Positions 5,821 to 11,343 of a stretch of 11,343 nt of DNA are shown here, piece after piece. A program made the position numbers and the translations under genes. Each line of letters starts with the position of its first letter. Position 1 is the stretch's first letter. The stretch is from assembly GCA_035304285.1 (NCBI GenBank), contig DATGQI010000108.1:1-11343 (forward strand), written 5' to 3'. The DNA is from IDS-8 sp035304285. Its GTDB lineage: Bacteria > Pseudomonadota > Gammaproteobacteria > Steroidobacterales > Woeseiaceae. The notes beneath the pieces are model-generated. The model saw only the letters and a list, made by a program, of their open reading frames with translations. It was not told the DNA's origin and did no database searches.

Positions 5821-6702
5821 TCACTCTTCCTGCAGCTTTTCGCGAGCCTCGCCGAAGCCGACCAGCGCCGTGGCATCGGGCTCGGGATACCTGAGGTTGA
5901 GCGACGACAGCGACCGGACAATGATCTCGGCAATGGCGGCCCGCATGTACGGCTTGCTGTCCGCCGGTATTGCATACCAGGGAGCCCAGGGACGTGACGT
6001 TGCATTCAACGCTTCTTCGTAAGCGTGCATGTAGCGGTCCCAGTGTTGTCGTTCGGCGACGTCGTCGGGATTGAACTTCCAGTTCTTGCGAGGCTCGTCG
6101 AGTCGGCTAAGGAATCGGTCCTTCTGTTCGTCCTTCGAAATGTTCAGCCAGAACTTCAGGATGGCGACGCCATTGCGCGCAAGGTGCTGTTCCTGGTTAC
6201 GAATGGATTCGAGGCGCTCGTTCCAGAACTCATCCGAATCCGCCTTGTATGGCAGCCGCTGGCTTTCGAGAATTTCCGGGTGTACTCGCACCACCAGTAC
6301 TTCTTCGTACTGGCTGCGATTGAAGATTCCGATACGGCCGCGTTCGGGAAGCGACCTCGACGTTCTCCACAGGAAGTCGTGAGCGAGTTCCGTGCGCGTG
6401 GGACGCTTGAAGTTGAAGACCTGGCAGCCGGTGGGGCTGATACCGCTCATCACCGCACGAATCGTGCTGTCCTTCCCGGACGCATCCATGCCCTGGAATA
6501 CGAGGAGCAGTGACCAGGTCTTGTTGGCCAGCAGAAGGCGTTGCAGGTCGTCGAGCTGCCGTTCCGCGACTTTCAGTCGCTTCTTTGGGTGACGCCGGTC
6601 TTCATCGGGCGGTGACGTACTCGTATTCTCTAAATGGAAGCTGCCGTCAAAAGGGACCAGGAACACCGATTCCGGCGCCGTGAACAAAGGCCTCGTTGGC
6701 AT
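5821..6702 (-). CDS. ppk2: PPK2-family polyphosphate:nucleotide phosphotransferase
   Basis: Predicted to move phosphate between inorganic polyphosphate and a nucleotide (AMP/ADP to ATP or the reverse). The 293-residue soluble protein has a Walker A in FQGMDASGKDS (69-79), then HDFLWRTSRSLPERGRIGIFNRSQYEEVLVVRVHPE split over 108-143 as the Walker B region, KFWLNISKDEQKDRF (183-197), and a basic lid LDEPRKNWKF (201-210). The GIFNRSxYEEVLVVRVHPE and LDEPxKNWKF pattern points to the PPK2 subgroup that acts on AMP and ADP (class III type); this is recalled similarity, not a measured one. Most relatives I recall have Y or H where this protein has Q131. ATG 6702 has AGG close upstream. It lies 55 bases after queG and may share its transcript. 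Confidence 0.92.
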   Translation of the reverse strand: MPTRPLFTAPESVFLVPFDGSFHLENTSTSPPDEDRRHPKKRLKVAERQLDDLQRLLLANKTWSLLLVFQGMDASGKDSTIRAVMSGISPTGCQVFNFKRPTRTELAHDFLWRTSRSLPERGRIGIFNRSQYEEVLVVRVHPEILESQRLPYKADSDEFWNERLESIRNQEQHLARNGVAILKFWLNISKDEQKDRFLSRLDEPRKNWKFNPDDVAERQHWDRYMHAYEEALNATSRPWAPWYAIPADSKPYMRAAIAEIIVRSLSSLNLRYPEPDATALVGFGEAREKLQEE

Positions 6703-6757
6703 TACCTGTCGTTCCCAGGGTCTTCCGCGCGTGTCGCGGGGCGCATCGATGCGGTCA

Positions 6758-7840
6758 TTATTGTTGGTGTTGTCGAAGTGCCCACTCTACATGCTCTCGC
6801 ACGATTGGCGAAGCGTTGTCACGTCGCGACTGTAGTGCTTTGATTACGGCCTCGGTTCCCGTGGCATTTCCCAGCGCCACGGCAATGTTGCGCAGCCATC
6901 GTTCATAGCCGATCCGACGGATGGCGCTGCCTTCCGTCCGGGATTCCCAGGTCGCTTCATCCCAGGCGAACAACTCGGTGAGATCCGCCGAATCGAGATT
7001 GTGGCGCGGCGCAAAGTCCTGCTCGTCCGAGCGCACCGCAAACTTGTTCCAGGGGCATACCAGCTGGCAGTCATCACAGCCGTAGATCCGGTTGCCGATC
7101 TTGCTCCTGAACTCGAGGGGTATGGAACCTTTCAACTCGATGGTGAGATAGGAAATGCAGCGTCGTGCATCGAGTTTGTAGGGACCGACAATCGCACCCG
7201 TCGGGCACACATCGATACACGCGCGGCAAGTTCCGCAATGCGACTGCTCCGGCTGGTCGACCGGGAGCTCGACGTCGGTGTAGAGCTCGCCCAAGAAAAA
7301 CCAGGACCCGGCGCGCCGATTGAGCAGGTTCGTGTGCTTGCCGATCCACCCGAGGCCCGCTTTTTCCGCGATCGGCTTCTCCAGTACCGGCGCGCTGTCG
7401 ACGAAGACGCGATAGCCGAACGGCCCGATCTCCTCCTGGATGCCTTGCGCAAGCTTTCGCAGGCGACTCCGCAAGACCTTGTGATAGTCACGTCCCAGGG
7501 AATAGCGTGAGATATAGGCCTTGCTTGGATGGTCCAGCAATTCCCGCGCCGCCTGCTGGTCCTCCGGCAGGTAGTCCATGCGAACGGAGATGACGCGCAG
7601 GGTACCCGGCACCAGCTCCTCGGGACGGCTGCGTTTGATGCCGTGGCGCGACATGTAGTCCATTTCCCCATGAAACTGCCGCTCGAGCCACTCGGCCAGG
7701 CGCGCTTCGGCCTGTGAAAGGTCGATGTCGCTGATACCGGTCTGCTGGAAACCCAGCTGCCGGCTCATGTGACGAATCCTCTCCGCAAGCTGCTGCTTTG
7801 GCGGGGCTCGCTTCGTGGTTATCGTGGCTGGATCGCTCAA
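6758..7840 (-). CDS. queG: Epoxyqueuosine reductase (QueG)
   Basis: The last step of queuosine synthesis: a cobalamin-dependent iron-sulfur enzyme reducing epoxyqueuosine to queuosine in GUN-anticodon tRNAs. The 360-residue protein matches E. coli QueG over nearly all its length: HGEMDYMSRHG, PGTLRVISVRMDYLP, SRYSLGRDYHK and VDSAPVLEKPIAEKAGLGWIGKH, where D148 matches the proposed general acid. Two 4Fe-4S clusters are encoded by C202, C205, C208, C212 (CGTCRACIDVC) and C228, C255, C258, C262 (GCDDCQLVCPWN). TEGSAIRRIGYERWLRNIAVALGN lies near the end. It lacks the short extra C-terminal tail of the E. coli protein. The TTG start at 7840 has GAAGGA close upstream. The only later ATG, at codon 25, would cut a conserved helix. 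Divergence from nnr is the conserved arrangement. Confidence 0.96.
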   Translation of the reverse strand: MSDPATITTKRAPPKQQLAERIRHMSRQLGFQQTGISDIDLSQAEARLAEWLERQFHGEMDYMSRHGIKRSRPEELVPGTLRVISVRMDYLPEDQQAARELLDHPSKAYISRYSLGRDYHKVLRSRLRKLAQGIQEEIGPFGYRVFVDSAPVLEKPIAEKAGLGWIGKHTNLLNRRAGSWFFLGELYTDVELPVDQPEQSHCGTCRACIDVCPTGAIVGPYKLDARRCISYLTIELKGSIPLEFRSKIGNRIYGCDDCQLVCPWNKFAVRSDEQDFAPRHNLDSADLTELFAWDEATWESRTEGSAIRRIGYERWLRNIAVALGNATGTEAVIKALQSRRDNASPIVREHVEWALRQHQQ

Positions 7841-7949
7841 TATTCCTTCGACGGTAGTTGGGTTCGGGGCTTTAATAATCAGGATGACGCAACTTGAAGT
7901 TAGCGGACATCCTCGCGAGGGCTGGTGCGAGGTACCAGTATAATTGGCT

Positions 7950-7955
7950 GGAGGT
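7950..7955 (+). promoter_or_regulatory. Consensus ribosome-binding site deciding the nnr start
   Basis: GGAGGT at 7950-7955 lies 7 bases before TTG 7963. This makes TTG 7963 a far better start than the in-frame TTG at 7894, which has no comparable site. Confidence 0.72.
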
Positions 7956-7962
7956 TACCAAT

Positions 7963-9435
7963 TTGAAGCTCCCCGTCGAGATATATTCCACCGAAAGCGT
8001 GCGCCGCATGGACCGCAATGCCATCGCTGTGGCCGGTATACCCGGCTACACCCTGATGGAGCGCGCGGCGACGGCGGCGCTGGAGCTCGCCCGGGGTTCC
8101 TGGCCTGAAGCCGGGCGCTGGCATGTCGTTTGTGGTGGCGGCAATAACGGCGGCGACGGCTTCGTGCTGGCGCGCCTTGCGGGACAGCAGGGAATAAGCG
8201 TTCGCGTAAGCTGGCTCGTTCCTCCCGATGCGCTTCGAGGTGATGCCGCGACGGCGTACCGCGACCTCGTCGATTCCGGGGCTGCCCCGGCTGAGTGGGA
8301 CGGGCAGCTGGATGAGGAAGCCGACTTGCTGGTGGATGCGATCCTCGGCAGCGGACTTGAACGAAACGTTGAAGGTCGCTTCGCCGATGCGGTCGGGGCT
8401 TTGTGCCGCCATGCCGCCCCGGTGCTGGCGCTGGATATCCCGAGCGGCATCTCGGGAGACACGGGAGAGGTCATGGGCTGCGCCGTCCGTGCCGCGAAGA
8501 CCATCACTTTCGTCGGCCTGAAGATCGGGCTGTTTCTCGGCGACGCGCCTGATTTCGTCGGAAGGCTTTCCTTCGCCGGCCTCGGCATTCCTGACTCAGC
8601 CCGTACTCTGCCGGCGCTGCTGCGGAGGATCGACGCCGCGGCCATCAAGCCCTTGCTGGCGCCGCGACCGCGCGCATCCCACAAGGGCGACTTCGGGCAT
8701 TTGCTGCTGGTAGGCTCCGGGCCCGGCATGGCGGGAGCGATACGACTGGCGGGCGAAGCGGCATTGCGCACCGGCGCAGGGCGGGTAAGCATCGCCACGC
8801 ATCCGGCGCACGACGCCACCGTCGCGGCCGGTTGCCCGGAACTCATGTGCCATGGCGTCAGGGACCGAAAGGACCTGCAAACCCTGCTTGAACGCACTGA
8901 CACTGTTGCCATTGGCCCGGGCCTTGGCACTGACGGCTGGGCGAAGGACCTGCTGGAGGCAGTGCTCGCATCCGGCTTGCCCACGGTGGTCGATGCCGAT
9001 GCCCTCAACCTGCTTGCGCAGAGCCCGGTACGATCTGAGACCTGGATACTGACACCCCATCCCGGCGAGGCTGCGCGCCTGCTCAGGTCGTCCGGCAGCG
9101 CAGTGCAGGCCGGGCGCATCGATGCCGCCAGGAGACTGGCGGAGCAATACGGCGGCACGGTCGTGCTGAAAGGGGCAGGTACGCTGGTGAGCTCGGTCGA
9201 CGGTCCGCCCTGGCTTTGCACCGCGGGGAACCCGGGTATGGCGGCACCGGGCATGGGTGATGTCCTGACGGGAGTCATCGGGGCGCTCCTCGCGCAGGGG
9301 TTTGCCCTGGAGGAGGCCGCGGTTGCGGGAGTAAGTGTGCACGCGCAAGCAGGGGACAGGGCCGCGGGAGCGACGCCCCGGGGGCTGATGGCCTCTGACC
9401 TGATGCCCGCCTTACGCACAGAGGTGAATCCCTGA
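7963..9435 (+). CDS. nnr: Bifunctional NAD(P)H-hydrate epimerase / ADP-dependent NAD(P)H-hydrate dehydratase
   Basis: A metabolite-repair enzyme. The N-terminal half converts R- to S-NAD(P)HX, and the C-terminal ribokinase-like half dehydrates S-NAD(P)HX back to NAD(P)H at the expense of ADP or ATP. From TTG 7963 it has 490 residues, near the usual length for the fusion. Epimerase motifs are CGGGNNGGDGFVLAR (57-71), VDAILGSG (124-131) and ALDIPSGISGDTGE (156-169). Dehydratase motifs are HKGDFGHLLLVGSG (240-253), AIGPGLGT (316-323), VVDADALNLL (342-351), TPHPGE (364-369) and NPGMAAPGMGDVLTG (423-437). Both halves look intact. The family sequence starts at VEIYSTESVRRMD, just after this start. 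Its stop overlaps the presumed tsaE start. Confidence 0.96.
   Translation: MKLPVEIYSTESVRRMDRNAIAVAGIPGYTLMERAATAALELARGSWPEAGRWHVVCGGGNNGGDGFVLARLAGQQGISVRVSWLVPPDALRGDAATAYRDLVDSGAAPAEWDGQLDEEADLLVDAILGSGLERNVEGRFADAVGALCRHAAPVLALDIPSGISGDTGEVMGCAVRAAKTITFVGLKIGLFLGDAPDFVGRLSFAGLGIPDSARTLPALLRRIDAAAIKPLLAPRPRASHKGDFGHLLLVGSGPGMAGAIRLAGEAALRTGAGRVSIATHPAHDATVAAGCPELMCHGVRDRKDLQTLLERTDTVAIGPGLGTDGWAKDLLEAVLASGLPTVVDADALNLLAQSPVRSETWILTPHPGEAARLLRSSGSAVQAGRIDAARRLAEQYGGTVVLKGAGTLVSSVDGPPWLCTAGNPGMAAPGMGDVLTGVIGALLAQGFALEEAAVAGVSVHAQAGDRAAGATPRGLMASDLMPALRTEVNP
9421..9426 (+). promoter_or_regulatory. Ribosome-binding site supporting a CTG start for tsaE
   Basis: GAGGTG at 9421-9426, inside the last codons of nnr, ends 5 bases before CTG 9432. 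It is close to the ideal anti-Shine-Dalgarno match and sits where a start at 9432 would need it. Confidence 0.55.
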
Positions 9436-9944
9436 ACAAGGCAGACGACAAGGCGGCGCGATCGGGTGAACCAGCGTTCGAGGCGCAATTACCGGATGCC
9501 GCCGCGACCGAAGCGCTTGGCCGGCGGATTGGCGGGGCGTTACCGGAGGACGCTTCCGGTTGGTTGCTTCTCCTGAAGGGAGAACTCGGCTCGGGCAAGT
9601 CGACCTTGGCGAGAGCGCTGTTGCGCGAGCTCGGCGTCGCAGGCCCGGTGCCGAGTCCCACCTACACGCTGGTGGAACCGTACGAGGTGCGTGGGCGCCC
9701 GGTATATCATGTTGATCTCTACAGGATTTCCGGGGAAACCGAGTTGCCTTACCTGGGGTGGTCCGAACTCCGGCAGGGGCTGGTGCTGGTCGAGTGGCCG
9801 GAACGGGTGCCGGGCGTGGCGCAGGGTGCGGACCTCGCGATAGAACTCGGCTTTGACGGCAGCGGCCGCCGCGTCTCGGTGAGGGCGCTGTCAGACCGCG
9901 CCGCCACCTTAAGCTCGGGCTCCGCACCGCTTTGGGTCCGGTAA
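9432..9944 (+). CDS. tsaE: tRNA threonylcarbamoyladenosine biosynthesis ATPase TsaE (probable CTG start)
   Basis: The ATPase partner of TsaB and TsaD in making t6A37 on ANN-decoding tRNAs. Key motifs are a P-loop GELGSGKST, SPTYTLVEPY, YHVDLYRI (its Asp matches E. coli D80) and LVEWPERV (its Glu matches E. coli E108). The family's N-terminal part, LPDAAATEALGRRIGGALPED then GWLLLKG, is also present in frame, so translation must begin before about 9489. The frame is open only from 9399, and between there and 9489 no ATG, GTG or TTG exists. CTG 9432 has a good Shine-Dalgarno (GAGGTG) and overlaps the nnr stop as CTGA. It gives 170 residues against 153 in E. coli. The TTG at 9564 would delete the first strand and leave only three residues before the P-loop. 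Identity is certain; the start is inferred. Confidence 0.93.
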   Translation: MNKADDKAARSGEPAFEAQLPDAAATEALGRRIGGALPEDASGWLLLLKGELGSGKSTLARALLRELGVAGPVPSPTYTLVEPYEVRGRPVYHVDLYRISGETELPYLGWSELRQGLVLVEWPERVPGVAQGADLAIELGFDGSGRRVSVRALSDRAATLSSGSAPLWVR

Positions 9945-9989
9945 AACCTCAACTAGTCCATCTATCTGCATAATAATGAAAGACAAACG

Positions 9990-10017
9990 TTGGTTTTTCC
10001 GCCAGTATTTGTATACT
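9990..10017 (+). promoter_or_regulatory. Probable sigma-70 promoter of amiB
   Basis: TTGGTT (9990-9995) and TATACT (10012-10017, 5 of 6 to the -10 consensus) are spaced 16 bases apart within the AT-rich 137-base gap between tsaE and amiB. Transcription would start near 10024 and leave a leader of roughly 60 bases. No terminator is visible after tsaE, so read-through from nnr-tsaE may also feed amiB. Confidence 0.45.
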
Positions 10018-10081
10018 TCGTCCAGACATAATCACTAACCATAACTACCAACAGAATCGGCGAAGTGGCGCAACAATCCCA

Positions 10082-11343
10082 ATGAAAGCGGCTCGTCTCT
10101 TTCTTACCGTCTCGCTGCTGCTCGCGGTGGGCGTGTCGAACGCAGCAACGGTCGAAAATATCCGTGTCTGGTCCGAGGACGGACGGACGCGGGTCGTGCT
10201 CGACCTGAGCGGCCCGGCAGATCACAACATCTTCACCCTGCGCGGGCCGGACCGGCTCGTGGTGGACCTGAAAGACAGCCGGCTGTCCGACAGCATCGAC
10301 GCAAACCCGAAGGGGACCGGGGCGCTTGATGGCATTCGCAGCGGCCTGCGGTCCAACGGGCAGTTGCGCGTCGTTCTGGACCTGAACGAAGCTGTCCGCT
10401 CGCGCAGCTTTACGGCGGGACCGAACAGCAAGTACGGCGACCGGCTGGTCATCGACTTGCAGCGCCAGGGCAGCCTGCATGCAGTCAAGCGCGCGTCCGA
10501 AGGTTTCAGCGCGGGACGCGACATCGTTATTGCAATCGACGCCGGCCACGGCGGGCGCGATCCAGGGTCCATCGGCCGCGACAAGACCTTCGAGAAGGAC
10601 GTGGCGCTCGCGGTTGCCAAGAATCTCGCCCTCCGTATCGACCAGGAACCCGGTATGAAAGCGGTACTGGTTCGCGATGGCGATTACTACGTCGAGCATC
10701 GCGAGCGGATCGCAATCGCGCGCCGCAACAAGGCGGACCTTTTCGTCTCCGTGCATGCGGACGCGGTAAAGGACCGGCGTGCCAAGGGTGCCTCGGTCTA
10801 CGCGCTGTCCCTCAAGGGAGCGACCGACGAAGCTGCCATGCGCCTCGCGCAACGCGAGAATGCGGCGGACCTCGTGGGCGGCGTATCGCTTGCGGGCAAG
10901 GATGACGTACTCGCGTCTGTGCTGCTGGATCTCTCCCAGAACGCCGCTCTCGGTGCGAGCCTCGACGTCGGGGCGAATATACTCGACGAACTTGCGAAAG
11001 TGGGGTCGATGCACCGCCGCACCGTGCAGCAGGCGGGGTTCATCGTGCTGAAGTCGCCGGACGTGCCGTCGATCCTCGTGGAAACGGCGTTCATCTCGAA
11101 CCCGGCAGAAGAAGCCAAGCTGAAAAGCGACTCTCACCGCAACAACCTGGCAAATGCGATCCTTGCGGGCATTCGTACATATTTCTATACGAATCCGCCC
11201 CCCGATACACAGATCGCGATGAACCTCCGCGGCTCCTCGAGCGCCCAGGTCGATTACGTAATTTCCAGTGGCGATACGCTGAGCGAAATTGCCGCGCGTT
11301 ACAATGTCAGCGTTACGGAGTTGAAGACAGCGAACCGACTTTC
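10082..11343 (+). CDS. amiB: N-acetylmuramoyl-L-alanine amidase AmiB (3' end beyond the window)
   Basis: A secreted zinc amidase that cuts the amide bond between N-acetylmuramic acid and L-alanine, splitting septal peptidoglycan during division. The window holds 420 codons. Residues 1-21 are a signal peptide (KAAR, then a hydrophobic core, cleavage probably after SNA). Residues about 23-130 are an AMIN domain that targets the septum or cell wall. Residues about 147-368 are an Amidase_3 domain. Zinc ligands are H156 (DAGHGGRD), E171 (FEKDVAL) and H225 (SVHAD), and the catalytic glutamate is E334 (VETAFISN). The segment about 265-318 matches the regulatory helix region that blocks the active site in E. 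coli AmiB. A LysM peptidoglycan-binding repeat starts at about 391 (YVISSGDTLSEIAARYNVS) and is cut by the window end. E. coli AmiB lacks LysM. ATG 10082 is the only sensible start. Confidence 0.95.
   Translation, partial: MKAARLFLTVSLLLAVGVSNAATVENIRVWSEDGRTRVVLDLSGPADHNIFTLRGPDRLVVDLKDSRLSDSIDANPKGTGALDGIRSGLRSNGQLRVVLDLNEAVRSRSFTAGPNSKYGDRLVIDLQRQGSLHAVKRASEGFSAGRDIVIAIDAGHGGRDPGSIGRDKTFEKDVALAVAKNLALRIDQEPGMKAVLVRDGDYYVEHRERIAIARRNKADLFVSVHADAVKDRRAKGASVYALSLKGATDEAAMRLAQRENAADLVGGVSLAGKDDVLASVLLDLSQNAALGASLDVGANILDELAKVGSMHRRTVQQAGFIVLKSPDVPSILVETAFISNPAEEAKLKSDSHRNNLANAILAGIRTYFYTNPPPDTQIAMNLRGSSSAQVDYVISSGDTLSEIAARYNVSVTELKTANRL

Noticed and set aside
6742..6753. Perfect 12-base palindrome CGCATCGATGCG just after the queG stop
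   Set aside because: It has no loop and no T run, so it is not a normal terminator. One short palindrome in GC-rich DNA is likely chance.
7911..7920. Palindrome CCTCGCGAGG in the queG/nnr divergent region as a possible operator
   Set aside because: It is only 10 bases, a single copy, and within a GC-rich stretch. Nothing ties it to a regulator.
8046..9488. 480-codon open frame on the minus strand opposite nnr
   Set aside because: It is rich in Ser, Arg, Ala and Pro with no motif, which is typical of an antisense frame in GC-rich DNA. The plus strand encodes a full nnr with all motifs.
9962..11137. 391-codon minus-strand open frame opposite amiB
   Set aside because: The plus strand encodes a signal peptide, AMIN, Amidase_3 with all zinc ligands and LysM. 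The antisense frame has no motif.
1..11343. CRISPR array, insertion sequence, prophage, toxin-antitoxin or defence island
   Set aside because: There are no regularly spaced repeats, transposase or phage motifs. All sizeable genes are assigned to conserved housekeeping families in known order, apart from the short fragment at 1-83.

Overview
The window looks like chromosomal housekeeping DNA from a GC-rich gammaproteobacterium. The evidence is gene order and protein similarity. One block runs pcnB-folK-(deoxynucleoside kinase)-panB-panC. The other is queG divergent from nnr-tsaE-amiB, the same neighbourhood as yjeS/yjeF/yjeE/amiB in enterics. The species cannot be named from the sequence. Coding density is high and no stretch longer than about 200 bases lacks a gene. 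I saw no phage genes, insertion sequences, CRISPR arrays, toxin-antitoxin pairs or defence genes.

Layout. Bases 1-83 are the 3' end of an unidentified plus-strand gene, closed by a strong intrinsic terminator (113-137). A minus-strand tRNA-Glu(CUC) follows (164-239) and diverges from pcnB. The plus-strand operon 324-4560 encodes poly(A) polymerase I, HPPK (folate synthesis), a deoxynucleoside kinase, and PanB and PanC (pantothenate/CoA synthesis). Its first four genes overlap or nearly touch. The convergent gap 4561-4758 holds a REP/BIME-like pair of inverted palindromic repeats. Three minus-strand genes follow: a cyclic-nucleotide-binding-fold/GGDEF diguanylate cyclase (4759-5730), a PPK2-type polyphosphate:nucleotide phosphotransferase (5821-6702) and epoxyqueuosine reductase QueG (6758-7840). 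Divergently, nnr (NAD(P)HX repair), tsaE (t6A tRNA modification) and amiB (secreted cell-wall amidase, cut by the window end) run on the plus strand. amiB is set apart by an AT-rich gap with a plausible promoter.

How the genes work together. PanB uses a folate cofactor, so folK and panBC sit in one logical metabolic group. tRNA biology recurs (tRNA-Glu, PcnB, QueG, TsaE), but these are independent conserved genes rather than one system. Polyphosphate and c-di-GMP signalling genes are adjacent on the minus strand, which is suggestive only.

Oddities. tsaE has no ATG, GTG or TTG codon able to start a full-length protein, and it probably starts at a CTG overlapping the nnr stop as CTGA. Most genes here use non-ATG starts. 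The diguanylate cyclase's ligand fold lacks the usual phosphate-binding arginine. panC has a small hairpin carrying its ribosome-binding site. I did not find a convincing new multi-gene system.
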